DNA of 64,000 bases from Tupaia tana. Its lineage: Eukaryota > Chordata > Mammalia > Scandentia > Tupaiidae. How positions within the stretch are numbered: position 1 is the first letter of the stretch; each line of letters begins with the position of its first letter. The translations under genes were made by a program, and so were the position numbers. Below the pieces are notes generated by a model. That model saw nothing but the letters and a program-made list of their open reading frames with translations, searched no databases and was not told the origin of the DNA. Shown here in pieces: positions 1 to 13,000 of the stretch. The stretch spans positions 186,001 through 250,000 of the forward strand of contig JAKSZU010000163.1 of assembly GCA_026018925.1 (NCBI GenBank), written 5' to 3'.

Positions 1-3000
1 TGTCTCTGTGTCTCTGAGGTCTCTGTCTCTCTCTGCTGTTGTCTCCTCATTTTTTTTTGGTAATTTTTCCTTTTTACGATTTTTTTAAAGGTAGAATTTC
101 TCTCTGGCTCTCAGCTCCATCTTTTGTTTTGTTAATAAGCCCTTCTGCTCCTTTCTCCCAGGCAGGAGAGTTGAGCCATTCTCTGAGAAGATTTCAGATG
201 GATACTGGGAACTAGATATTTCAGGGCACAGGCGAAATGAAGATTTTCTACTCATAATTCAGCCTCCAGCAAGCAAAGCTAGTGTGGTAGGGAGCCCCTC
301 TGGCCTTCTATCCCTGTCTCTGTGTCTCTGAGGTCTCTGTCTCTCTCTCCTCCTGTCTCAACATTTTTTTTTGGTAATTTTTCCTTTTTACGATTTTTTT
401 AAAAGTAGAATTTCTCTCTGGCTCTCAGCTCCATCTTTTGTTTTGTTAATAAGCCCTTCTGCTCCTTTCTCCCAGGCAGGAGAGTTGAGCCATTCTCTGA
501 GAAGATTCCACATGGATACTGGGAACTAGATATTTCAGGGCACAGGCGAAATGAAGATTTTCTACTCATAATTCAGACTCCAGCAAGCAAAGCTAGTGTG
601 GAACGGAGCCCCTCTGGCCTTCTATCCCTGTCTCTGTGTCTCTGAGGTCTCTGTTTCTCTCTGCTCCTGTCTCCTCATATTTTTTTGGTAATTTTTCCTT
701 TTTACGATTTTTTAAAGGTAGAATTTCTCTCTGGCTCTCAGCTCCATCTTTTGTTTTGTTAATAAGCCCTTCTGCTCCTTTCTCCCAGGCAGCAGAGTTG
801 AGCCATTCTCTGAGAAGGTTCCACATGGATACTGGGAACTAGATATTTCAGGGCACAGGCGAAATGAAGATTTTCTACTCATAATTCAGCCTCCAGCAAA
901 CAAAGCTAGTGTGGTAGGGAGCCCCTCTGGCCTTCTATCCCTGTCTCTGTGTCTCTGAGGTCACTGTCTCTCTCTGCTCCTGTCTCATCTTCTTTTTTTG
1001 GTAATTTTTCCTTTTTACGGTTTTTTTAAAGGTAGAATTTCTCTCTGTCTCTCAGCTCCATCTTTTGTTTTGTTAATAAGCCCTTCTGCTCCTTTCTCCC
1101 AGGCAGGAGAGTTGAGCCATTCTCTGAGAAGATTCCACATGGATACTGGGAACTAGATATTTCAGGGCACAGGCGAAATGAAAATTTTCTACTCATAATT
1201 CAGCCTCCAGCAAGCAAAGCTAGTGTGGTAGGTAGCGCCTCTTGCCTTCTATCCCTTTCTCTGTGTCTCTGAGGTCTCTGTCTCTCTCTGCTCCTGTCTC
1301 CTCATTTTATTTTGGTAATTTTTCTTTTTAAGATTTTTTTAAAGGTAGAATTTCTCTCTGACTCTCAGCTCCATCTTTTGTTTTGTTAATAAGGCCTTCT
1401 GCTCCTTTCTCCCGGGCAGGAGAGTTGAGCCATTCTCTGAGAAGTTTCCACATGGATACTGGAAACTAGATATTTCAGGGCACAGGCGAAATGAAGGTTT
1501 TCTACTCATAATTCAGCCTCCAGCAAGCAAAGCTAGTGTGGTAGGGAGCCCCTCTGGCCTTCTATCCCTGTCTCTGTGTCTCTGAGGACTCTGTCTCTCT
1601 CTGCTCTTGTCTCCTCATTTTTTTTTGGTAATTTTTCTTTTTACGATTTTTTTAAAGGTAGAATTTCTTTCTGGCTCTCAGCTCCATCTTTTGTTTTGTT
1701 AATAAGCCCTTCTGCTCCTTTCTCCCAGGCAGGAGAGTTGAGCCATTCTCTGAGAAGATTCCACATGGATACTGGGAACTAGATATTTCAGGGCACAGGC
1801 GAAATGAAGATTTTCTACTCATAATTCAGCCTCCAGCAAGCAAATCTAGTGTGGTCGGGAGCCCCTCTGGCCTTCTATCCCTGTCTCTGTGTCTCTGAGG
1901 TCTCTGTCTCTCTCTGCTCTTGTCTCCTCATTTTTTTTTGGTAATTTTTCCTTTTTACGATTTTTTTAAAGGTAGAATTTCTCTCTGGCTCTCAGCTCCA
2001 TCTTTTGTTTTGTTAATAAGCCCTTCTGCTCCTTTCTCCCAGGCAGGAGAGTTGAGCCATTCTCTGAGAAGTTTCCACATGGATACTGGGAACTAGATAT
2101 TTCAGGGCACAGGCGAAATGAAGATTTTCTACTCATAATTCAGCCTCTAGCAAGCAAAGCTAGTGTGGTAGGGAACCCCTCTGGCCTTCTATCACTGTCT
2201 CTGTGTCTCTGAGGTATCTGTCTCTCTCTGCTCTTGTCTCCTCATTTTTTTTGTTAATTTTTCCTTTTTACGATTTTTTAAAGGTACAATTTCTCTCTGG
2301 CTCTCAGCTCCATCTTTTGATTTGTTAATAAGCTCTTCTGCTCCTTTCTCCCAGGCTGGAGAGTTGAGCCATTCTTTGAGAAGATTCCACATGGATACTG
2401 GGAACTATATTTCAGGACACAGGCGAAATGAAGGTTTTCTACTCATATTTCAGCCTCCAGCAAGCAAAGCTAGTGTGGTAGGGAGCCCCTCTGGCCTTCT
2501 ATCCCTGTCTCTGTGTCTCTGAGGTCTCTGTCTCTCTCTGCTCCTGTCTCCTCATTTTTTTTTTGTAATTTCTCCTTTTTACGATTTTTTTTAAAGTTAG
2601 AATTTCTCTCTGGCTCTCAGCTCCATCTTTTGTTTTGTTAATAAGCCCTTCTGCTCCTTTCTCCCAGGCAGGAGAGTTGAGCCATTCTCCGAGAAGATTC
2701 CACATGGATACTGGGAACTAGATATTTCACGGCACAGGCGAAATGAAGATTTTCTTCTCATAATCCAGCCTCCAGGAAGCAAAGCTAGTGCGGTAGTGAG
2801 CCCCTCAGGCCTTCTATCCCTGTCTCTGTTACTCTGAGGTCTCTGTCTCTCTCTGCTCCTGTCTCCTCATTTTTTTTTTGGTAATTTTTCCTATTTACGA
2901 TTTTTTGAAAGGTAGAATTTCTCTCTGGCTCTCAGCTCCATCTTTTGTTTTGTTAATAAGCCCTTCTGCTCCTTTCTCCCAGGCAGGAGAGTTGAGCGAT

Positions 3001-4386
3001 TCTCTGAGAAGATTCCACATGGATACTGGGAATTAGATATTTCAGGGCACAGGCGAAATGAAGATTTTCTACTCATAATTCAGCCTCCAGCAAGCAAAGC
3101 TAGGGTGGTAGGGAGCCCCTCTGGCCTTCTATCACTGTCTCTGTGTCTCTGAGGTCTCTGTCTCTCTCTGCTCCTGTCTCCTCTTTTTTTTTGGTAATTT
3201 TTCCTTTTTACGATTTTTTTAAAGGTAGAATTTCTCTCTGGCTCTCAGCTCCATCTTTTGTTTTGTTAATAAGCCCTTCTGCTCCTTTCTCCCAGGCAGA
3301 AGAGTTGAGCCATTCTCTGAGAAGATTCCACATGGATACTGGGAACTAGATATGTCAGGGCACAGGCGAAATGAAAATTTTCTACTCATAATTCAGCCTC
3401 CAGCAAGCAAAGCTTGTGTGGTAGGGAGCCCCTCTGGCCTTCTATCCCTGTCTCTGTGTCTCTGAGCTCTCTGTCTTTCTCTGCTCCTGTCTCATTTTTT
3501 TTGTAATTTTTCCTTTTTACGATTTTCTTAAAGGTGGAATTTCTCTCTGGCTCTCAGCTCCGTCTTTTATTTTGTTAATAAGACCTTCTGCTCCTTTCTC
3601 CCAGGCAGGAGAGTTGAGCCATTCTCTGAGAAGATTCCACATGGATACTGGGAACTAGATATTTCAGGGCACAGGCGAAATGAAGATTTTCTACTCATAA
3701 TTCAGCCTCCAGCAAGCAAAGCTAGTGTGGTAGGGAGCCCCTCTGGCCTTCTATCCCTGTCTCTGTGACTCTGAGGTCTCTGTCTCTCTCTGCTCCTGTC
3801 TCCTCATTTTTTTTTTGGTAATTTCTCCTTTTTACGATTTTTTTTAAAGTTAGAATTTCTCTTTGGCTCTCAGCTCCATCTTTTGTTTTGTTAATAAGCC
3901 CTTCTGCTCCTTTCTCCCAGGCAGGAGAGTTGAGCCATTCTCTGAGAAGATTCCACATGGATACTGGGAACTAGATATTTCACGGCACAGGCGCAATGAA
4001 GATTTTCTTCTCATAATCCAGCCTCCAGGAAGCAAAGCTAGTGTGGTAGTGAGCCCCTCAGGCCTTCTATCCCTGTCTCTGTTACTCCGAGGTCTCTGTC
4101 TCTCTCTGCTCCTGTCTCCTCATTTTTTTTTGGTAATTTTTCCTTTTTACGATTTTTTGAAATGTAGAATTTCTCTCTGGCTCTCAGCTCCATCTTTTGT
4201 TTTGTTAATAAGCCCTTCTGCTCCTTTCTCCCAGGCAGGAGAGTTGAGCGATTCTCTGAGAAGATTCCACATGGATACTGGGAATTAGATATTTCAGGGC
4301 ACAGGCGAAATGAAGATTTTCTACTCATAATTCAGCCTCCAGCAAGCAAAGCTAGGGAGGTAGGGAGCCCCTCTGGACTTCTATCC
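1..4386. repeat. Irregular monomers at left edge (about 14 copies)
   Basis: Monomers here do not form a clean higher-order repeat. Several early ones carry variants also typical of the right half (acggttttt near 1,017, aaaagtagaat near 402, gtggaacgg near 597). From about 2.9 kb onward the sequence matches 12.6-16.0 kb at an offset of about 9,714 bp (31 monomers): for instance cagaagag at 3,297 and 13,010, and the ctgttactc-type monomer near 4,080. No gene, RNA or foreign element is present. Confidence 0.9.
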
Positions 4387-6265
4387 CTGTCTCTGTGTCT
4401 CTGAGGTCTCTGTCTCTCTCTGCTCTTGTCTCCTCATTTTTTTTGGTAATTTTTCCTTTTAAGATTTTTTGAAAGGTAGAATTTCTCTCTGGCTCTCAGC
4501 TACATCTTTTGATTTGTTAATAAGCCCTTCTGCTCCTTTCTCCAAGGCAGGAGAGTTGAGCCATTCTCTGAGAAGATTCCACATGGATACTCGGAACTAG
4601 ATATTTCAGGGCACAGGGGAAATTAAGATTTTCTACTCATAATTCAGCCTCCAGCAAGCAAAGCTAGTGTGGTAGGGAGCCCCTCTGGCCTTCTATCCCT
4701 GTCTCTGTGTCTCTGAGGTCTCTGTATCTCTCTACTCCTGTCTCATTTTTTTTTTGGTAATTTTTCCTTTTTTACGATTTTTTTAAAGGTAGAATTTCTC
4801 TCTGGCTCTCAGCTCCATCTTTTGTTTTGTTAATAAAACCTTCTGCTCCTTTCTCCCAGGCAGGAGAGTTGAGCCATTCTCTGAGAAGTTTCCACATGGA
4901 TAAAGGGAACTAGATATTTCAGGGCACAGGCGAAATGAAGATTTTCTACTCATAATTCAGCCTCCAGCAAGCAAAGCTAGTGTGGTAGGTAGCCCCTCTG
5001 GCCTTCTATCCCTGTCTCTGTGTCTCTGAGGTCTCTGTCTCTCTCTGCTCCTGTCTCCTCATTTTTTTTGGTAATTTTTCCTTTTTACGATTTTTTTAAA
5101 GGTAGAATTTCTCTCTGGCTCTCAGCTCCATCTTTTGTTTTGTTAATAAGCCCTTCTGCTCCTTTCTCCCAGGCAGGAGAGTTGAGCCATTCTCTGAGAA
5201 GTTTCCACATGGATACAGGGAACTAGATATTTCAGGGCACAGGCGAAATGAAGATTTTCTACTCATAATTCAGCCTCGAGCAAGCAAAGCTAGTGTGGTA
5301 GGTAGCCCCTCTGGCCTTCTATCCCTGTCTCTGTGTCTCTGAGGTCTCTGTCTCTCTCTGCTCCTGTCTCCTCATTTTTTTTGGTTATTATTCCTTTTTA
5401 CGATTTTTTTAAAGGTAGAATTACTCTCTGGCTCTCAGCTCCATCTTTTCTTTTGTTAATAAGCCCTTCTGCTCCTTTCTCCCAGGCAGGAGAGTTGAGC
5501 CATTCTCTGAGAAGATTCCACAAGGATACTGGGAACTAGATATTTCAGGGCACAGGCGAAATGAAGATTTTCTACTCATAATTCAGCCTCCAGCAAGCAA
5601 AGCTAGTTTGGTAGGGAGCCCCTCTGGCCTTCTATCCCTGTCTCTGTGTCTCTGAGGTCTCTGCCTCTCTCTGCTCCTGTCTCCTCATTTTGTTTTGGTA
5701 ATTTTTCATTTTTACGATTTTTTTAAAGGTAGAATTTCTCTCTGGCTCTCAGCTCCATCTTTTGTTTTGTTAATAAGCCCCTCTGCTCCTTTCTCCCAGG
5801 CAGGAGAGTTGAGCCTTTCTCTGAGAAGATTCCACATGGATACTGGGAACAAGATATTTCAGGGCACAGGCGAAATGAAGATTTTCTACTCATAATTCGG
5901 CCTCCAGCAAGCAAAGCTAGTGTGGTAGGGAGCCCCTCTGGCCTTCTATCCCTGTCTCTGTGTCTCTGAGGTCTCTGTCTCTCTCTGCTCCTGTCTCCTC
6001 AATTTTTTTTGGTAATTTTTCATTTTTATGATTTTTTTAAAGGTAGAATTTCTCTCTGGCTCTCAGCTCCATCTTTTGTTTTGTTAATAAGCCCTTCTGC
6101 TCCTTTCTCCCAGGCAGGAGAGTTGAGCCATTCGCTGAGAAGATTCCACATGGATACTGGAAACTAGATATTTCAGGGCACAGGCGAAATGAATATTTTC
6201 TACTCATAATTAAGCCTCCAGCAAGCAAAGCTAGTGTGGTAGGGAGCCCCTCTGGCCTTCTATCC
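4387..6265. repeat. Six-monomer higher-order repeat, copy 1 (1,879 bp)
   Basis: Six distinct monomers in fixed order. M1: tacatcttttgattt, tccaagg, tactcgg, ggggaaatt. M2: ctgtatctctctactcctg, aataaaacc, gataaaggg. M3: gatacaggg and cctcgagc. M4: ggttattattcc, aattactc, cttttcttttg, cacaaggatac, tagtttgg. M5: tttttcatttttacg, gcccctctg, gcctttctc, gaacaagat, attcggcc. M6: ctcaatttt, tttttatgatt, ttcgctgag, ggaaactag, gaatatttt, attaagcc. This copy differs slightly from the next two, for example ctgcctctc near 5,663 and attttgttttgg near 5,690 in M5, and gattttttgaaagg in M1. Confidence 0.93.
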
Positions 6266-8144
6266 CTGTCTCTGTGTCTCTGAGGTCTCTGTCTCTCTCT
6301 GCTCTTGTCTCCTCATTTTTTTTTGGTAATTTTTCCTTTTAAGATTTTTTTAAAGGTAGAATTTCTCTCTGGCTCTCAGCTACATCTTTTGATTTGTTAA
6401 TAAGCCCTTCTGCTCCTTTCTCCAAGGCAGGAGAGTTGAGCCATTCTCTGAGAAGATTCCACATGGATACTCGGAACTAGATATTTCAGGGCACAGGGGA
6501 AATTAAGATTTTCTACTCATAATTCAGCCTCCAGCAAGCAAAGCTAGTGTGGTAGGGAGCCCCTCTGGCCTTCTATCCCTGTCTCTGTGTCTCTGAGGTC
6601 TCTGTATCTCTCTACTCCTGTCTCATTTTTTTTTTGGTAATTTTTCCTTTTTACGATTTTTTTAAAGGTAGAATTTCTCTCTGGCTCTCAGCTCCATCTT
6701 TTGTTTTGTTAATAAAACCTTCTGCTCCTTTCTCCCAGGCAGGAGAGTTGAGCCATTCTCTGAGAAGTTTCCACATGGATAAAGGGAACTAGATATTTCA
6801 GGGCACAGGCGAAATGAAGATTTTCTACTCATAATTCAGCCTCCAGCAAGCAAAGCTAGTGTGGTAGGTAGCCCCTCTGGCCTTCTATCCCTGTCTCTGT
6901 GTCTCTGAGGTCTCTGTCTCTCTCTGCTCCTGTCTCCTCATTTTTTTTGGTAATTTTTCCTTTTTACGATTTTTTTAAAGGTAGAATTTCTCTCTGGCTC
7001 TCAGCTCCATCTTTTGTTTTGTTAATAAGCCCTTCTGCTCCTTTCTCCCAGGCAGGAGAGTTGAGCCATTCTCTGAGAAGTTTCCACATGGATACAGGGA
7101 ACTAGATATTTCAGGGCACAGGCGAAATGAAGATTTTCTACTCATAATTCAGCCTCGAGCAAGCAAAGCTAGTGTGGTAGGTAGCCCCTCTGGCCTTCTA
7201 TCCCTGTCTCTGTGTCTCTGAGGTCTCTGTCTCTCTCTGCTCCTGTCTCCTCATTTTTTTTGGTTATTATTCCTTTTTACGATTTTTTTAAAGGTAGAAT
7301 TACTCTCTGGCTCTCAGCTCCATCTTTTCTTTTGTTAATAAGCCCTTCTGCTCCTTTCTCCCAGGCAGGAGAGTTGAGCCATTCTCTGAGAAGATTCCAC
7401 AAGGATACTGGGAACTAGATATTTCAGGGCACAGGCGAAATGAAGATTTTCTACTCATAATTCAGCCTCCAGCAAGCAAAGCTAGTTTGGTAGGGAGCCC
7501 CTCTGGCCTTCTATCCCTGTCTCTGTGTCTCTGAGGTCTCTGTCTCTCTCTGCTCCTGTCTCCTCATTTTTTTTTGGTAATTTTTCATTTTTACGATTTT
7601 TTTAAAGGTAGAATTTCTCTCTGGCTCTCAGCTCCATCTTTTGTTTTGTTAATAAGCCCCTCTGCTCCTTTCTCCCAGGCAGGAGAGTTGAGCCTTTCTC
7701 TGAGAAGGTTCCACATGGATACTGGGAACAAGATATTTCAGGGCACAGGCGAAATGAAGATTTTCTACTCATAATTCGGCCTCCAGCAAGCAAAGCTAGT
7801 GTGGTAGGGAGCCCCTCTGGCCTTCTATCCCTGTCTCTGTGTCTCTGAGGTCTCTGTCTCTCTCTGCTCCTGTCTCCTCAATTTTTTTTGGTAATTTTTC
7901 ATTTTTATGATTTTTTTAAAGGTAGAATTTCTCTCTGGCTCTCAGCTCCATCTTTTGTTTTGTTAATAAGCCCTTCTGCTCCTTTCTCCCAGGCAGGAGA
8001 GTTGAGCCATTCGCTGAGAAGATTCCACATGGATACTGGAAACTAGATATTTCAGGGCACAGGCGAAATGAATATTTTCTACTCATAATTAAGCCTCCAG
8101 CAAGCAAAGCTAGTGTGGTAGGGAGCCCCTCTGGCCTTCTATCC
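6266..8144. repeat. Six-monomer higher-order repeat, copy 2 (1,879 bp)
   Basis: Same M1-M6 order as the preceding copy, with the diagnostic bases 1,879 bp downstream (CTCGAG at 5,275 and 7,154; AATAAA at 4,832 and 6,711). M5 has gaaggttcc near 7,705 where copy 1 has gaagattcc, a change shared with copy 3. That makes copies 2 and 3 closer to each other than to copy 1. Confidence 0.93.
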
Positions 8145-10024
8145 CTGTCTCTGTGTCTCTGAGGTCTCTGTCTCTCTCTGCTCTTGTCTCCTCATTTTTT
8201 TTTGGTAATTTTTCCTTTTAAGATTTTTTTAAAGGTAGAATTTCTCTCTGGCTCTCAGCTACATCTTTTGATTTGTTAATAAGCCCTTCTGATCCTTTCT
8301 CCAAGGCAGGAGAGTTGAGCCATTCTCTGAGAAGATTCCACATGGATACTCGGAACTAGATATTTCAGGGCACAGGGGAAATTAAGATTTTCTACTCATA
8401 ATTCAGCCTCCAGCAAGCAAAGCTAGTGTGGTAGGGAGCCCCTCTGGCCTTCTATCCCTGTCTCTGTGTCTCTGAGGTCTCTGTATCTCTCTACTCCTGT
8501 CTCATTTTTTTTTTGGTAATTTTTCCTTTTTACGATTTTTTTAAAGGTAGAATTTCTCTCTGGCTCTCAGCTCCATCTTTTGTTTTGTTAATAAAACCTT
8601 CTGCTCCTTTCTCCCAGGCAGGAGAGTTGAGCCATTCTCTGAGAAGTTTCCACATGGATAAAGGGAACTAGATATTTCAGGGCACAGGCGAAATGAAGAT
8701 TTTCTACTCATAATTCAGCCTCCAGCAAGCAAAGCTAGTGTGGTAGGTAGCCCCTCTGGCCTTCTATCCCTGTCTCTGTGTCTCTGAGGTCTCTGTCTCT
8801 CTCTGCTCCTGTCTCCTCATTTTTTTTTGGTAATTTTTCCTTTTTACGATTTTTTTAAAGGTAGAATTTCTCTCTGGCTCTCAGCTCCATCTTTTGTTTT
8901 GTTAATAAGCCCTTCTGCTCCTTTCTCCCAGGCAGGAGAGTTGAGCCATTCTCTGAGAAGTTTCCACATGGATACAGGGAACTAGATATTTCAGGGCACA
9001 GGCGAAATGAAGATTTTCTACTCATAATTCAGCCTCGAGCAAGCAAAGCTAGTGTGGTAGGTAGCCCCTCTGGCCTTCTATCCCTGTCTCTGTGTCTCTG
9101 AGGTCTCTGTCTCTCTCTGCTCCTGTCTCCTCATTTTTTTTGGTTATTATTCCTTTTTACGATTTTTTTAAAGGTAGAATTACTCTCTGGCTCTCAGCTC
9201 CATCTTTTCTTTTGTTAATAAGCCCTTCTGCTCCTTTCTCCCAGGCAGGAGAGTTGAGCCATTCTCTGAGAAGATTCCACAAGGATACTGGGAACTAGAT
9301 ATTTCAGGGCACAGGCGAAATGAAGATTTTCTACTCATAATTCAGCCTCCAGCAAGCAAAGCTAGTTTGGTAGGGAGCCCCTCTGGCCTTCTATCCCTGT
9401 CTCTGTGTCTCTGAGGTCTCTGTCTCTCTCTGCTCCTGTCTCCTCATTTTTTTTTGGTAATTTTTCATTTTTACGATTTTTTTAAAGGTAGAATTTCTCT
9501 CTGGCTCTCAGCTCCATCTTTTGTTTTGTTAATAAGCCCCTCTGCTCCTTTCTCCCAGGCAGGAGAGTTGAGCCTTTCTCTGAGAAGGTTCCACATGGAT
9601 ACTGGGAACAAGATATTTCAGGGCACAGGCGAAATGAAGATTTTCTACTCATAATTCGGCCTCCAGCAAGCAAAGCTAGTGTGGTAGGGAGCCCCTCTGG
9701 CCTTCTATCCCTGTCTCTGTGTCTCTGAGGTCTCTGTCTCTCTCTGCTCCTGTCTCCTCAATTTTTTTTGGTAATTTTTCATTTTTATGATTTTTTTAAA
9801 GGTAGAATTTCTCTCTGGCTCTCAGCTCCATCTTTTGTTTTGTTAATAAGCCCTTCTGCTCCTTTCTCCCAGGCAGGAGAGTTGAGCCATTCGCTGAGAA
9901 GATTCCACATGGATACTGGAAACTAGATATTTCAGGGCACAGGCGAAATGAATATTTTCTACTCATAATTAAGCCTCCAGCAAGCAAAGCTAGTGTGGTA
10001 GGGAGCCCCTCTGGCCTTCTATCC
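8145..10024. repeat. Six-monomer higher-order repeat, copy 3 (1,880 bp)
   Basis: Same M1-M6 order. Its M1 carries a private change, ttctgatcctttc instead of ttctgctcctttc, near 8,290. That change reappears near 17,070 because this copy lies at the left end of the 28-monomer duplication. After M6 the pattern continues with an M1 at 10,025, then breaks into altered M2/M3-like and M4-like monomers (tcattatttt near 10,383; ccaatctctgag and actagttattgaagg near 10,827-10,875). Confidence 0.93.
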
Positions 10025-13000
10025 CTGTCTCTGTGTCTCTGAGGTCTCTGTCTCTCTCTGCTCTTGTCTCCTCATTTTTTTTTGGTAATTTTTCCTTTTA
10101 AGATTTTTTTAAAGGTAGAATTTCTCTCTGGCTCTCAGCTACATCTTTTGATTTGTTAATAAGCCCTTCTGCTCCTTTCTCCCAGGCAGGAGAGTTGAGC
10201 CATTCTCTGAGAAGATTCCACATGGATACTCGGAACTAGATATTTCAGGGCACAGGGGAAATTAAGATTTTCTACTCATAATTCAGCCTCCAGCAAGCAA
10301 AGCTAGTGTGGTAGGGAGCTCCTCTGGCCTTCTATCCCTGTCTCTGTGTCTCTGAGGTCTCTGTATCTCTCTACTCCTGTCTCATTATTTTTTTTGGTAA
10401 TTTTTCCTTTTAAGATTTTTTTAAAGGTAGAATTTCTCTCTGGCTCTCAGCTCCATCTTTTGTTTTGTTAATAAGCCCTTCTGCTCCTTTCTCCCAGGCA
10501 GGAGAGTTGAGCCATTCTCTGAGAAGTTTCCACATGGATACAGGGAACTAGATATTTCAGGGCACAGGCGAAATGAAGATTTTCTACTCATAATTCAGCC
10601 TCCAGCAAGCAAAGCTAGTGTGGTAGGTAGCCCCTCTGGCCTTCTATCCCTGTCTCTGTGTCTCTGAGGTCTCTGTCTCTCTCTGCTCCTGTCTCCTCAT
10701 TTTTTTTTGGTAATTTTTCCTTTTTAAGATTTTTTTAAAGGTAGAATTACTCTCTGGCTCTCAGCTCCATCTTTTCTTTTGTTAATAAGCCCTTCTGCTC
10801 CTTTCTCCCAGGCAGGAGAGTTGAGCCAATCTCTGAGAAGATTCCACAAGGATACTGGAAACTAGTTATTGAAGGGCACAGGCGAAATGAAGATTTTCTA
10901 CTCATAATTCAGCCTCCAGCAAGCAAATCTAGTGTGGTAGGGAGCCCCTCTGGCCTTCTATCCCTGTCTCTGTGTCTCTGAGGTCTCTGTCTCTCTCTGC
11001 TCTTGTCTCCTCATTTTTTTTTGGTAATTTTTCCTTTTACGATTTTTGTAAAGGTAGAATTTCTCTCTTGCTCTCAGCTCCATCTTTTGTTTTGTTAATA
11101 AGCCCTTCTGCTCCTTTCTCCCAGGCAGGAGAGTTTAGCCATTCTCTGAGAAGTTTCCACATGGATACTGGGAACTAGATATTTCAGGTCACAGGCGAAA
11201 TGAAGATTTTCTACTCATAATTCAGCCTCCAGCAAGCAAAGCTAGTGTGGTATTGAGCCGCTCTGGCCTTCTATCCCTGTCTCTGTGTCTCTGAGGTCTC
11301 TGTCTCTCTCTGCTCCTGTCTCCTCATTTTTTTTTTTGGTAATTTTTCCTTTTTACGATTTTTTTAAGGTAGAATTTCTCTCTGGCTCTCAGCTCCATCT
11401 TTTGTTTTCTTATAAGCCCTTCTGCTCCTTTCTCCCAGGCAGGAGAGTTGAGCCATTCTCTGAGAAGATTCCACATGGATACTAGGAACTAGATATTTCA
11501 GGGCACAGACGAAAGGAAGATTTTCTACTCATAATTCAGCCTCCAGCAAGCAAATCTAGTGTGGTCGGGAGCCCCTCTGGCCTTCTATCCCTGTCTCTGT
11601 GTCTCTGAGGTCTCTGTCTCTCTCTGCTCTTGTCTCCTCATTTTTTTTTGGTAATTTTTCCTTTTTACGATTTTTTTAAAGGTAGAATTTCTCTCTGGCT
11701 CTCAGCTCCATCTTTTGTTTTGTTAATAAGCCCTTCTGCTCCTTTCTCCCAGGCAGGAGAGTTGAGCCATTCTCTGAGAAGTTTCCACATGGATACTGGG
11801 AACTAGATATTTCAGGACACAGGCGAAATGAAGATTTTCTACTCATATTTCAGCCTCCAGAAGCAAAGCTAGTTTGGTAGGGAGCCCCTCTGGCCTTCTA
11901 TCCCTGTCTCTGTGTCTCTGAGGTCTCTGTCTCTCTCTGCTCCTGTCTCCTCATTTTTTTTTTGGTAATTTCTCCTTTTTACGAATTTTTTAAAGTTAGA
12001 ATTTCTCTCTGGCTCTCAGCTCCATCTTTTGTTTTGTTAATAAGCCCTTCTGCTCCTTTCTCCCAGGCAGGAGAGTTGAGCCATTCTGTGAGAAGATTCC
12101 ACATGGATACTGGGAACTAGATATTTCACGGCACAGGCGAAATGAAGATTTTCTTCTCATAATCCAGCCTCCAGGAAGCAAAGCTAGTGTGGTAGTGAGC
12201 CCCTCAGGCCTTCTATCCCTGTCTCTATTACTCTGAGGTCTCTGTCTCTCTCTGCTCCTGTCTCCTCATATTTTTTTGGTAATTTTTCCTTTTTACGATT
12301 TTTTGAAAGGTAGAATTTCTCTCTGGCTCTCAGCTCCATCTTTTGTTTTGTTAATAAGCCCTTCTGCTCCTTTCTCACAGGCAGGAGAGTTGAGCGATTC
12401 TCTGAGAAGATTCCACATGGATACTGGGAATTAGATATTTCAGGGCACAGGCGAAATGAAGATTTTCTACTCATAATTCAGCCTCCAGCAAGCAAAGCTA
12501 GGGTGGTAGGGAGCCCCTCTGGCCTTCTATCACTGTCTCTGTGTCTCTGAGGTCTCTGTCTCTCTCTGCTCCTGTCTCCTCTTTTTTTTTTGGTAATTTT
12601 TCCTTTTTACGATTTTTTTAAAGGTAGAATTTCTCTCTGGCTCTCAGCTCCATCTTTTGTTTTGTTAATAAGCCCTTCTGCTCCTTTCTCCCAGGCAGGA
12701 GAGTTGAGCCATTCTCTGAGAAGATTCCACATGGATACTGGGAACTAGATATGTCAGGGCACAGGCGAAATGAAAATTTTCTACTCATAATTCAGCCTCC
12801 AGCAAGCAAAGCTAGGGTGGTAGGGAGCCCCTCTGGCCTTCTATCCCTGTCTCTGTGTCTCTGAGGTCTCTGTCTCTCTCTGCTCCTGTCTCCTCTTTTT
12901 TTTTTGGTAATTTTTCCTTTTTACGATTTTTTTAAAGGTAGAATTTCTCTCTGGCTCTCAGCTCCATCTTTTGTTTTGTTAATAAGCCCTTCTGCTCCTT

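Noticed and set aside
636-842. Recurrent + strand frames of about 66-68 codons (serine- and phenylalanine-rich, repeated dozens of times)
   Set aside because: They start at GTG (gtgtctctgagg) or TTG, not ATG, lie across the CT and T tracts, recur only because the DNA repeats, and break whenever a T-run changes length. No recognisable domain.
6100-6150. CENP-B box in the ttcgctgagaag variant
   Set aside because: The required CGGG half and spacing are absent; only a TTCG is shared, and only in the M6 monomer type.
10860-10880. Possible foreign insertion at actagttattgaagg
   Set aside because: It is a few point changes in gaactagatatttcaggg; flanking monomer sequence and length are normal, and the same variant recurs near 19,650 through the duplication.
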